Shown: one piece after another, positions 35,541 through 45,168 of the stretch
Numbering within the stretch: the first letter of the stretch is position 1
Layout of the letters: every line of letters starts with the position of its first letter
Assembly: GCA_014529385.2 (NCBI GenBank)
Contig: CM043945.1
Coordinates: 151,131,741 to 151,195,740, forward strand
DNA length: 64,000 nt
Direction of reading: 5' to 3'
DNA from: Adiantum capillus-veneris
Taxonomy: Eukaryota; Streptophyta; Polypodiopsida; Polypodiales; Pteridaceae
Translations under genes and position numbers: made by a program
The notes under the pieces: generated by a model
Seen by the model: only the letters and a program-made list of their open reading frames with translations
The model's database searches: none
Told to the model about the DNA's origin: nothing

Positions 35541-35862
35541 TGTAAAGAATGAGGATGCAAGAGAGCTACACAAGACAAGCACAAAGCACACAGAGATGGA
35601 AAGCTTCTTCTTCTTCTTCACAGAAAAGAGAGTACAAAATGACTAAGTGCTAAAGCTGAAAAGTAGCACATATGTACATGCGGTCACTAAGTGTGAACTC
35701 GCTAGAAGCGTACTAGGTTGGCACTATAAGTGTAGTCCAGCTGTAGAATCACTGGCAGAGATCCTCCGTGTCGGTCACCTAACGCGCCAGTGAGTAAATG
35801 CCGTAAGCGGCCAAGACCCGTAGTGGATGCCAGCTCAAGGTGTAGAGCTCGACATCTCAACA
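35541..35862 (-). repeat. 3' LTR of Copia-3
   Basis: 322 bp. On the minus strand it starts TGTTGAGATGTCGAGC after CTCGAGGGGGAG and ends TTCTTTACA. Confidence 0.95.
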
Positions 35863-38800
35863 CTCCCCCTCGAGCTCTGCATGTCGCAGAGTCCAAGCAT
35901 AGTCCGGAAACGTCGAAGCTTCTCAGCTCCGAGGGCCTTGGTAAAGATATCCGCTATCTGCTCCTCTGTGCTGACGTAGACCAAGTCGATGTCGCCCACC
36001 AACACTCTCTCTCGAACGTAGTGGTAATGGACCTCTATGTGTTTGGTCCTGGCATGGAACACTGGGTTCCTAGCCAACTGCATGCTGCTGAGGTTGTCAC
36101 AATGGATGAAAATCTGCTGGTCCACCTGCACTCCCAAGTCCTCAAGTAATGTGCGTAGCCAAGCTACCTCGCACGCCGCAACTGCTGCACCTCTGTACTC
36201 GGCCTCTGTGCTCGATAAAGCAACCGTAGGCTGCTTTTTGCTGCTCCAAGTAACAGCAGCACTCCCAAAAGAGAACATGAAGCCACTCGTAGATCTCCTA
36301 TCAACAATGCTACCTGCCCAATCTGCATCTGTATACCCATACAATGCTAATGGTGCATCTGCTGCATAGAACAATGCGTAGTCAAGAGTACCTTGCACAT
36401 ACCTAAGTGTGCGTCGTACTCCATCCAAATGTGGCTTCCTCGGAAGTTGCATGAACTGACTCTCCAAGCCTACTGTGTAGCTCAAGTCTGGCCTCGTGAT
36501 AGTCAAGTAGATTAGACTACCCACAATCTTCCTGTACATGTTGACATCCTCAACAACATCACCCTTCTCTGCACTCAGCTTTGCATTCACATCCAAGGGA
36601 ATAGAAATTGGCTTACAATCAGCCATACCATACTTTGACAACATGTCCAAAGCATACTGTCTCTGTGATAGCCATACACCCTCTGGAGTCCTGATCACTT
36701 CAATGCCAAGAAAGTAGCGCAACTCGCCTAAATCTTTCATTTCAAACTCCTGTTTGAGAAGACCCTTCACATGGTCAATCTCCATAGCATTGTCACCAAC
36801 AATAATAAGGTCATCTACATATATGGTAATGACCACAATCCCCACATCACTCTCACGTACATAGAGTGAATGATCAGCATGAGCTCTCCTAAAACCAATA
36901 CTGACAAGATACTTGGCAATCCTGTCATACCATGCTCTAGAGCCCTGCTTCAAACCATACAAAGCTTTGAGAAGTTTGCATACATAATCTGGGTAACCTG
37001 GATCGACATAACCAGGTGGCTGATCCATATACACTTCCTCTTGCAACTCACCATTCAAGAAGGCATTCTTTACATCCATTTGATGCATAATCCATCCTCT
37101 AGATGCAGCCACTGCTATGACAGCTCTCACTGTCGTCATCTTTGCCACTGGAGCAAAGGTCTCCTCATAGTCTATGCCATACGTCTGTGCATAACCCTTT
37201 GCGACCAGCCTTGCCTTGTGACGCTCAATGTTACCATCAGCCTTATGCTTGGTTTTATACACCCATTTATAGCCAATAGCTTTCTTGCCACTTGGCAATG
37301 GCACCAACTCCCATGTGTCATTTGCTTCCAATGCAGCCATCTCTTCATTCATTGCATCATCCCAATGCACATTTCCAACTGCATCCTCAAAACATGTGGG
37401 CTCCACATCCTGTATCACCTTAGCCATGTAGGCTTGGTGATGCGCTAGATACCCATCATAAGTCAATTTCTGAACTGGATTTCTGACTCTATAAGATCTG
37501 TGCAGTCCTTGGTCACTCCTTTGCCCTCTAGCATCTTCTTGTACTTTCCTTACACCAGGTGTCCTGACAGCCGGAATTCCAAATTCCTCATCAAGACTTT
37601 GTTCAGAACCATCTGAATCCATGTCTACATGTGAAAAACCTGATGATGCATCAACCATAAAGGGAGGTTCATCAACCTTTTCCTTTCCTTTTCGTGATAC
37701 ATTCCCTGTACCTGTTGGTGGAGTAACCTGCGTACATAGTCTACCATTCCATGGTTTCTCAACAGAGCCACGAGAAGAGGACTCTTGTGGTCCACTCAAA
37801 ACCTGTGACTGTGGCCTCACATTTTGTACAACCACATCATCTTTTACATCAGCCCCAATAGTGCCATGTGCATTACTGTACCAGCTGCTCATCTCATCAA
37901 AGACTACATCTCTGCTCACTCGTAATTCTCGTGTAGTAGGATTGTAGCACCTGTACCCCTTTTGTTCAAGGGAATATCCCACAAGAATACATTTCTCTGC
38001 TTTAGGATCCAATTTCCTACGCAACTCATCTGGTACATGCACGTAAGCTATGCAGCCAAACACTTTCAAGTGTGCCAAATCAGGCTTTGTACCTGTAAAC
38101 TTTTCCTCAGGTGTTACATCATGCACCGCAGCTGTAGGTGTCCTGTTCATAATGTACACAGCTGTATTTACAGCTTCAGCCCAGAAATGATGAGGCATGT
38201 TCTTCTCATTCATCAATGCACGTGCAACCTCTGCAATGTGCCTGTTTTTCCTTTCTGCGACCCCATTCTGCTGTGGAGTATATCTGCATGTAAACTGCTT
38301 GTGTATACCATGCATTCGCAGAAAATCTGAAAAATCATTGGAGAAGTACTCTCCCCCTCCATCTGACCTCAATGTCTTGATTTGCATATCTGTCTCCTTC
38401 TCAATCATGACTTTGAAGTCTTGAAAGTGACCAAACACTTCACTTTTGTTACGCATGAAGTAGACCCATACTTTCCTTGTATGGTCATCAATGAAAGAGA
38501 CATAATACCTGCAACCATGTATACTTGCAGTATCGGTTGGACCCCAAACATCTGTGTGCACCACCTCAAGTGGCCTTTTACATACATTGCGCTCATGTGG
38601 AAATGAGCCCTTTGACTGTTTTCCAAACTGGCATGCTGCACACACTTTATGCATACCATCCACCTTGAATTTGGGCAAACCTTTTACAATCTGTTTTGAT
38701 TGCATGCTGCGCAATCTCTGCTCATTGACATGGCCAATGCGTTTGTGCCAAATGTCAACATCAGCCACAACACCTGTGCCCTGTGCAAATAATGCAGCTT

Positions 38801-40184
38801 TTACCTCAGGCATGTCTACATTCAGCGTAAACATTCTGCCCACACATTTGCCCTCTGTGATCAGCTTACAGCCATTCTGGAAATCTTCTACATAACAGCC
38901 ATTTGGATTGAAGCGAACCTGCAAACCCTGCTCAACCATTTGTCCAACAGAAACAAGATTCTTTGTAATGTTTGGGACATGAAGTACATCTGCTAAGTAC
39001 TTTGATTTCCCACTCTTCGTATTTAGAGGTATGTCCCCTACATGAGCAATGGGGTGAGCTGTGTCATCTCCTGTCTGCACATAGCCTGACACATCTGGTT
39101 TGCGCATATCTCTAAACCACTCTCCACGAGACGTCATGTGATTAGAGGCACCTGAATCCACATACCAAACATCATCTTGGGTGGAATTCTCTGCAGTCAT
39201 TGTATTCATTACATGCTGCATAACAAACATGCGCTCGTTTTTGCTGTCATCTGCATCTCTGCTAGTAGATGCATAGTTGCCCTGTTCTCTCTTTCTACTT
39301 GCTTTTCCCTTTGGACAGTCACGTGACATGTGACCTCTTTCACCACAAGTCCAACATTCTCTACTATCTGGAGTATGTTGCTGCCTGCTTGATCCTGCAC
39401 CACGACCTCTTTGACTCCCCCTGCCTTGAGACTGGTTTCCCCTGCCACCTGTATTGTTTTGATTTGATTGACCTTCCAGAAATTGGCCCCTGCAACCCCT
39501 TGGGCCTCGACCACGACCTCTAACTCTACCTCTGTTGGAGTTAGAATAGAAGGCCTGTTCAAAATTATTTCTGCCATGAGAAGAAGATGTGTCAAGGTTC
39601 TTCTCCTCAAGAATAAGCATAGAAATCAAATCTTGGAACACGGGGATGTCGTCTCTTGTATTCATGGAAGACCTAAAATGTACATACTCATCTCCTAGAC
39701 CATCCAAGCATGCACGGACAATGTCATTGTCTTCCACTGAGACTTTAATAGATCCAAGAGCCTCAATGATACTCTTGATCTTCAAGGCATAATCATTTAT
39801 TGAGAGGTTGTTCCTCTTAACCTGATTTAGCTCCGACTTTAGTTGAAGCTTCCTGGCCTTGGTGTTCACCTCGAACACTCTGCCTAAGTTTCTCCATGCA
39901 ATGGCGGGGGTTTCAGCATCCTGTAGATAGCCCATCATGCCATCTGTGATGCTCATAGACAGCCAATACATCACTTTGCTTTGGCCTTGTTGCCAGTCCC
40001 TCAAAGCTTTCCTTTGTTCTGCTGTAGCATTTGCCTCGGGAATCTCTGGTTCCTTTTCATTGTCTCCTTCTACATAGTCCCAATAACCTTTTCCTTTTAG
40101 GAAATTTGTTATTCTGAACTTCCATGCAGGGTAGTTATTTTTCTCAAGCTTCTCAGTAACAATCTGACTGAAACCGTCAGACAT
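35835..40184 (-). CDS. Copia-3 gag-pol polyprotein, intact
   Basis: A single 1449-residue frame with all copia domains in order. The gag N-terminus is YPAWKFRITNFLKGKGYW. The zinc knuckle CWTCGERGHMSRDC is at about 276-289. The protease motif WYVDSGASNHMTS is at about 341. The integrase zinc region (HKRIGH ... CAACQFGKQ) is at about 470-520. The integrase catalytic residues are in HTDVWGP (about 540), SDGGGEY (about 605) and NGVAERKNR (about 641). Reverse transcriptase includes YKWVYKTK and YVDDLI (about 1121). RNase H includes TDADWAGS (about 1281), SSTEAEYRG and NPVFHARTKHIEVHYH. No stop or frameshift is present, and key catalytic residues are all retained. The final residues are encoded inside the 3' LTR. 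It is the only element here that looks autonomous. Confidence 0.96.
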   Translation of the reverse strand: MSDGFSQIVTEKLEKNNYPAWKFRITNFLKGKGYWDYVEGDNEKEPEIPEANATAEQRKALRDWQQGQSKVMYWLSMSITDGMMGYLQDAETPAIAWRNLGRVFEVNTKARKLQLKSELNQVKRNNLSINDYALKIKSIIEALGSIKVSVEDNDIVRACLDGLGDEYVHFRSSMNTRDDIPVFQDLISMLILEEKNLDTSSSHGRNNFEQAFYSNSNRGRVRGRGRGPRGCRGQFLEGQSNQNNTGGRGNQSQGRGSQRGRGAGSSRQQHTPDSRECWTCGERGHMSRDCPKGKASRKREQGNYASTSRDADDSKNERMFVMQHVMNTMTAENSTQDDVWYVDSGASNHMTSRGEWFRDMRKPDVSGYVQTGDDTAHPIAHVGDIPLNTKSGKSKYLADVLHVPNITKNLVSVGQMVEQGLQVRFNPNGCYVEDFQNGCKLITEGKCVGRMFTLNVDMPEVKAALFAQGTGVVADVDIWHKRIGHVNEQRLRSMQSKQIVKGLPKFKVDGMHKVCAACQFGKQSKGSFPHERNVCKRPLEVVHTDVWGPTDTASIHGCRYYVSFIDDHTRKVWVYFMRNKSEVFGHFQDFKVMIEKETDMQIKTLRSDGGGEYFSNDFSDFLRMHGIHKQFTCRYTPQQNGVAERKNRHIAEVARALMNEKNMPHHFWAEAVNTAVYIMNRTPTAAVHDVTPEEKFTGTKPDLAHLKVFGCIAYVHVPDELRRKLDPKAEKCILVGYSLEQKGYRCYNPTTRELRVSRDVVFDEMSSWYSNAHGTIGADVKDDVVVQNVRPQSQVLSGPQESSSRGSVEKPWNGRLCTQVTPPTGTGNVSRKGKEKVDEPPFMVDASSGFSHVDMDSDGSEQSLDEEFGIPAVRTPGVRKVQEDARGQRSDQGLHRSYRVRNPVQKLTYDGYLAHHQAYMAKVIQDVEPTCFEDAVGNVHWDDAMNEEMAALEANDTWELVPLPSGKKAIGYKWVYKTKHKADGNIERHKARLVAKGYAQTYGIDYEETFAPVAKMTTVRAVIAVAASRGWIMHQMDVKNAFLNGELQEEVYMDQPPGYVDPGYPDYVCKLLKALYGLKQGSRAWYDRIAKYLVSIGFRRAHADHSLYVRESDVGIVVITIYVDDLIIVGDNAMEIDHVKGLLKQEFEMKDLGELRYFLGIEVIRTPEGVWLSQRQYALDMLSKYGMADCKPISIPLDVNAKLSAEKGDVVEDVNMYRKIVGSLIYLTITRPDLSYTVGLESQFMQLPRKPHLDGVRRTLRYVQGTLDYALFYAADAPLALYGYTDADWAGSIVDRRSTSGFMFSFGSAAVTWSSKKQPTVALSSTEAEYRGAAVAACEVAWLRTLLEDLGVQVDQQIFIHCDNLSSMQLARNPVFHARTKHIEVHYHYVRERVLVGDIDLVYVSTEEQIADIFTKALGAEKLRRFRTMLGLCDMQSSRGSVEMSSSTP

Positions 40185-40456
40185 CTTGAAGCACTAAGAC
40201 AAAATAGCTGCAATCTGCAAAAACCTGCAAATCTGCTGAACCTGCTATCGTGGTTCCTGTAACGCTTTCTACACTCAACGAGTGTCCACAATCAAGCGTA
40301 CATACAACCACTGTACTTGTACAGTAAATCTCTGTATACTGCACTTTGGAGACCTGTTCAGAAACTTGTGCGAAAAACTTGTTCGCATCTGGTCGTGGAT
40401 TGCGAACGAAGGGATTGTGATGCTCTTGCTCTCTTAGCCTCTCTTGCCTGCACCAC

Positions 40457-40468
40457 GCTCTGATACCA
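40457..40468 (-). other. Primer-binding site of Copia-3 (tRNA-Met type)
   Basis: Reads TGGTATCAGAGC on the minus strand and directly abuts the 5' LTR. Confidence 0.92.
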
Positions 40469-40790
40469 TGTAAAGAATGAGGATGCAAGAGAGCTACACA
40501 AGACAAGCACAAAGCACACAGAGATGGAAAGCTTCTTCTTCTTCTTCACAGAAAAGAGAGTACAAAATGACTAAGTGCTAAAGCTGAAAAGTAGCACATA
40601 TGTACATGCGGTCACTAAGTGTGAACTCGCTAGAAGCGTACTAGGCTGGCACTATAAGTGTAGTCCAGCTGTAGAATCACTGACTGAGATCCTCCGTGTC
40701 GGTCACCTAACGCGCCAGTGAGTAAATGCCGTAAGCGGCCAAGACCCGTAGTGGATGCCAGCTCAAGGTGTAGAGCTTGACATCTCAACA
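40469..40790 (-). repeat. 5' LTR of Copia-3
   Basis: 322 bp, about 99 percent identical by eye to 35541-35862. It is followed on the plus strand by the target duplication CTTTG. Confidence 0.95.
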
Positions 40791-41155
40791 CTTTGGACAC
40801 TGCGGATCAGGAGTCAGGAGTCATGCTGTATGCGGCGGCCGGAGTGGAAGTTCTTCATAGGATATCATGGGACAGGAGTGTGTGCATCGTTCCCGATCTG
40901 CGCTGGAGCAGCGGTTGTATATGGAGGGGCATACCTGTCTTTTGATGTAACTTAACCAATCTCTAGGATATTCATGGCATCATCTATTGTACTCTGTGTC
41001 TGGATTACAGATGAATGAAGCAAGGGTTGTTCTATGTCTGTGTACTTTGTACTTCCTTCTCTTGTCATTCTGTGCGTTGATGTTCATATCATGTAGTTAC
41101 GGGTAATCATTCCCGTAATGCCTATTGCTCCTGTGTGGGCAATAGCCATTACATC

Positions 41156-41173
41156 TGGCGACCACGATGCGTG
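41156..41173 (+). other. Probable primer-binding site of Gypsy-A
   Basis: TGGCGACCACGATGCGTG starts two bases after the LTR end. The primer tRNA was not identified; it is not the usual Met or Asp type. Confidence 0.6.
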
Positions 41174-41197
41174 ATGAACGGCCTGCGATGAATATGC

Positions 41198-42421
41198 ATG
41201 CGCACTAGGTCACAGGGTCCGCCTCACCCTGTGGTTCCAATTGTAGGAAGACGTCGGAGGAGAGGCGGTTCAAATGAATTTGTTTTTTCTTCACCGCAGA
41301 TTGAGGAATCTATATCTCCATCACCAAGCCCGGTGCGTGGTAGGAGGTTGCAGCGAGCGAGACGTACACTGTGCAGTCTGTCATGTCCTCCTGTCGTATG
41401 TTCACCCTCACCCACACAGGTTGCTCCACCACCGTCTCCAGTAAGCAGTCAGGGAGTATCTCCGCCACTGTCCCCACCTCCTAGTGCTCGTCATCTTTTT
41501 CCGGGGGGAGGAGGAACAGCTGGGCAAGGAGTGATGGCTCATCCTCAGATTAAGTATAGTCGGTTTCGAGGTCTTTCGAGTGAAGACCCGGATGCACATT
41601 TACGCCTATTCAATAAATCTTATGGATTGAATCATCCTTGGGTGGTGATTTCTCTCCATCAACAGTCAGTATTTGAATCTACACTCTCAGGGAAAGCTGC
41701 AAAATGGTTGTCCGAATATCCTGATGATCATTTCCAGACCTATGCTGACGGATCCATAGCATTTCTACGAAGGTTTCGAACAGAAAAGACAGTCCCTCAA
41801 CATTTTGAGAAGCTTCGAACGCTCCGGCAGAAGTCATTGCCAGTGGAGGATTACGCTGCAAAATTTCGGATGCTTTTGCAGAGGGTACCTCAGGCACAAA
41901 GACCGGCAGCGGAAGTACTGAATGACTATTTTTTACGGGGGCTCAACAAGGATCTCAGAACCGCTATGGCAACAGTGGATAAGGTAACTACTCCACTGGA
42001 TACTGTAATTGCTAGGGCTGTAGTAGCAGGAGAGGCTTTAGAGGATACGGAACATCCAAAGAAGTCAAAGAAGAAAGATAGAAAGAAATCTCATCGGAAG
42101 TCACAGGACAGTGGCAGTGATAGTTCGGAGTCGGAATCCGCAGGATCTGATTCCTCGGACTCAGGCAACAACGATTCAGAAAAAGAATCCAAAGAGACAC
42201 CACGGAAAAAATCCCAGCGTCACGGGAAAGGTGTATCCTCCGGATCAACGGAATCGGCTGCAGTGGCTAAAAGTCTGAAGGAAATCTGGTGTACCCAATG
42301 TCGGAATCCGGGCCATGCTGCTCAGGAATGTGCAATGAATCAGAAGTGGTGTGCGATTTGCACGACCAATACTCATAATACATTGGAATGTTATTTCAAT
42401 GGCCGGGGTCGTCGCAGATGA
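41198..42421 (+). CDS. Gypsy-A gag
   Basis: 407 residues from ATG 41198. A proline- and serine-rich, basic N-terminus leads into a retrotransposon gag domain at about 125-285 (KYSRFRGLSSEDPDAHLRLF; AAKWLSEYPDDHF; VEDYAAKFRMLL; NDYFLRGLNKDLR). A K- and S-rich linker follows. Two consecutive CCHC zinc knuckles, WCTQCRNPGHAAQEC and WCAICTTNTHNTLEC, close the protein. These bind the RNA genome during packaging. The frame ends in TGA at 42419-42421, but the same frame stays open beyond it and contains a third zinc knuckle. The stop may be a real gag end with readthrough or an inactivating change. Confidence 0.85.
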   Translation: MRTRSQGPPHPVVPIVGRRRRRGGSNEFVFSSPQIEESISPSPSPVRGRRLQRARRTLCSLSCPPVVCSPSPTQVAPPPSPVSSQGVSPPLSPPPSARHLFPGGGGTAGQGVMAHPQIKYSRFRGLSSEDPDAHLRLFNKSYGLNHPWVVISLHQQSVFESTLSGKAAKWLSEYPDDHFQTYADGSIAFLRRFRTEKTVPQHFEKLRTLRQKSLPVEDYAAKFRMLLQRVPQAQRPAAEVLNDYFLRGLNKDLRTAMATVDKVTTPLDTVIARAVVAGEALEDTEHPKKSKKKDRKKSHRKSQDSGSDSSESESAGSDSSDSGNNDSEKESKETPRKKSQRHGKGVSSGSTESAAVAKSLKEIWCTQCRNPGHAAQECAMNQKWCAICTTNTHNTLECYFNGRGRRR

Positions 42422-44677
42422 GGGGACTCTTCTACCTGGCAACAACCACAGATAGGGCAGGGACAAGAGCCTGCTGTGGCGATGGCTCATGCTCATACAC
42501 CAGAGCCGCCTCTGCAAGGTCAAGTAGGAGGACGGGGTCAAGGGGGAGGACGAGGCCGCGGAAGAGGTGGCCGAGATCCTAATCGCCCCAAGACATGCCT
42601 TTTCTGTTTGGGGGATGGTCATTGGCGATCTGAGTGTAATGAAGCTATGGAATACGATCGGAAAAAGCAGGGACGTGCTACAGGGAAACAGCCTAGTGTG
42701 GCTATGGTTCAGATTGAAGGATTGGAGGAGTCTGACCCAGCGGTTTCATTAATCACGCGATCGGGTAAAAATGTGGTTCCAACTCCTGATGTGAAAATTC
42801 CGGATTGGACGGCTCAGGAAGAGGTGTGAAAAAAGATTGTGTCCTGGTTGCCACAATCCGCACCAATAGTAAAGACAGCAGGACCATCGACTATGCCAAC
42901 CACTGTAGGCCTGGAAATAAAGGAAGGGAAAGCTGGAATTAAGGGTGATATTAAAGAACAGGAGGAGTGGAATTCAGTTTGGAAAGAGGTTCTCACGTCA
43001 CCAATTCACGTACCTCTGGGTTCATTGTTGAAATTGGTCCCGAATTTCCATAATGCATTGCTGCGACAAACGGCCACTGAGCTGAGGGAAGTCGCCATTG
43101 GGAAGGTTGAAAGTGAGGATGATGATTCAGCCCCATTGTCGACGAATAGGATCACGAATACCCGTATTCCGAAACTTTCAGTTCGATACCATGGCACATA
43201 CATTGACAAGGTACTCTTGGATGGAGGAGCGGGGGTAAACATTATCACCCAAGCTGCGTGTGAGCGTTTTGGTCTCAGTGATTGGGAGCCTGCACCCTTT
43301 GTAGTCTGCATGGCAGATCAGCGAAGAGTGCAACCAATGGGTTTACTTCGGGGTATTGTTTTGGATGTAGCGGGCTTGTCCTTTGCTGTTTCCTTAGTAG
43401 TTTTGAATATTGAAGATCATAATAAGGATTATCACATTATCTTGGGGAGACCCTGGTTACGACAAGCGAGGGTAAAACATAATTGGGAAGCAAATATGCT
43501 TACAGTAAAGAAGGGTAAAAGAAAAGTGCGTGTGATGTTGGGAACATGCCGACAACCGATTCAGGCAGCATGGCCGGTGATAGCAAAAACAGTTAATATG
43601 GTGGAAGGATTAGAAGAGGATGAAGAGGAACAATTTCTCAAAGAGAATCCGGATTTGGTTTCTCTATACCTTGCGGATATTTCTCTGATTCCGAAAGGGC
43701 ATTCGGTGGGGGTTTCAGGAACTCCAGGAGGAATAGGGGAGCCCCAACAACAGGTGCTTCCAAGTCCTGAGTCACTGGAGGACGTGATTCAGCAAGAACG
43801 AGCGTTTGAGGCACAAATGGAAAAAATTACAAGGGTTAAGGAAGATGAATTAGAGAAGGTTTTTCTTGGGGAGCAAGCGGAGTCGCAGCCCATACACATT
43901 AATAAGCAGTTGGAAGCAAGTTTTAGAGATGATTTGATCAAATTACTGACAGAGTTTAAGGATGTTTTTGCATGGGAATATGTGGACATACAAGGATTGG
44001 ATCCTAAGTTTTATCAGCATACGATCAATCTGAAACCGGATGCAGTGCCCGTGAAGCAGCATTCGTACAGGATGAATGTGAATGTGGCAAAGCAAGTTAA
44101 ATTGGAAATTGATCGCCTGTTGGAAGTGGGTTTTATTACCCCTATTGATAATCCGGAATGGATTTCTCCAATTGTGGTAGTACCAAAGAAAAATAAGCAA
44201 ATCCGAATTTGTGTGGATTACCGGAAATTGAATGCCGCTACTATTCGAGATCCTTTTCCTCTCCTGTTTTTGGATTCCATTTTGGATGATGTAGCAGGAA
44301 ATGAGATGTATACTTTTCTGGATGGCTTTAGTGGATATAATCAAATCAGAATGGCATTGCGGGATCAACCAAAAACAACTTTTATTACCGCATGGGGAGT
44401 ATTTGCCCGCACAGTAATGTGGTTTGGATTGCGGAATGCACCTTCCACTTTTCAACGGGATATGTTTCAAATCTTTGGGCCTTACTTGACGGATTTTATG
44501 CGGATTTTTCTGGATGATCTCAGTGTTTTTGGAGCACAATTGGAGCATTTGCAACAATTATGGTTATGCTTTACGAAATGCAGAGAGGTAAAATTCAGTT
44601 TGAATACTTTAAACTGTGCATTTGCTGTTCGCAGTGGCAGGCTCCTAGGGCATATCATCTCTGAAGACGGCATTTCT
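42422..44677 (+). pseudogene. Gypsy-A pol, first part: third zinc knuckle, protease, reverse transcriptase
   Basis: Continues in the gag frame. A GR-rich stretch and a CCHC knuckle (CLFCLGDGHWRSEC) at about 42590-42640 come first, then a TGA at 42827-42829, then a long open stretch to the Copia-4 insertion at 44677. The protease core reads YIDKVLLDGGAGVNIIT (43198-43250), with DGGAG in place of DSGAT. Reverse transcriptase has KQIRICVDYRKLNAATI, YTFLDGFSGYNQI and FLDDLSVFG, with FLDD at the active site. The last residues, GHIISEDGIS, connect to VDPDKI on the far side of Copia-4. Two in-frame TGAs up to here, plus further stops later, suggest an inactive copy. Confidence 0.85.
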
Positions 44678-44871
44678 TGTTGGGGTATAAAGTCCAATGT
44701 GGTCGCCCAGGTAAGTGGGCGGGCCGCCAGGTATGTACACATATTCTTTTGTAAAAACCTAATAAGAACTCACTATGCTCTACACATTACAGTAGAGCGA
44801 GTTCACCATATCGTCGTGCTCTTCTTCTCGCACTCTCTCTCTCGCGTCGCACTTCCGCTCGTACTCCTTCA
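44678..44871 (+). repeat. 5' LTR of Copia-4
   Basis: 194 bp, nearly identical to 48704-48895. Confidence 0.93.
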
Positions 44872-44873
44872 AC

Positions 44874-44885
44874 TGGTATCAGAGC
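44874..44885 (+). other. Primer-binding site of Copia-4 (tRNA-Met type)
   Basis: TGGTATCAGAGC, two bases after the LTR. The adjoining GCCATGATA is also the junction with the inverted segment. Confidence 0.9.
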
Positions 44886-45167
44886 CATGATAATGTTCCA
44901 CCAGGCAATGTAAAGACATACCCTGACGTAGACCTTCAGTTTTCTAAGTCACCTGCATAATCTGAGTCTGTAAAACCCTTTACACTTAGCTCCTGACTCC
45001 CATAACATATACGCATACTCTTTGTAGCTTTCAGGTATCTCAATAATCCTTTCACTGCCTCCCAATGTTTCTTGCCTGGGTTTGACATGTATCGACTTAC
45101 TACTCCCACTGCAAATGCAATGTCTGGGCGAGTAGCAATCATTGCATACATCAAACTACCCACTGCA
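44884..45167 (-). repeat. Inverted copy of Copia-4 RNase H segment
   Basis: Reverse complement of 47972-48256, about 95 percent alike by eye. On the minus strand it encodes SLMYAMIATRPDIAFAVGVV and GSQELSVKGF. Its left junction shares the nine bases GCCATGATA with the donor site. Confidence 0.9.
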
Positions 45168-45168
45168 G

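Larger units (their letters stand above)
35541..40790 (-). mobile_element. Copia-3: complete, young Ty1/copia element
   Basis: 5250 bp on the minus strand with 322-bp LTRs at 40469-40790 (5') and 35541-35862 (3'). Only about four or five differences between the LTRs were seen by eye. The target duplication is CTTTG at 35536-35540 and 40791-40795. The primer-binding site, the polypurine tract and one uninterrupted gag-pol frame are all present. It interrupts the 5' LTR of Gypsy-A, so it inserted after that element. Confidence 0.95.
35500..41153 (+). repeat. 5' LTR of Gypsy-A, split by Copia-3
   Basis: LTR sequence covers 35500-35540 and 40791-41153, with 35541-40790 being Copia-3. It matches the uninterrupted 3' LTR at 53224-53622. 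Confidence 0.92.

Noticed and set aside
36037-39792. Plus-strand open frames of 60-190 codons
   Set aside because: They are antisense shadows of the intact Copia-3 polyprotein.
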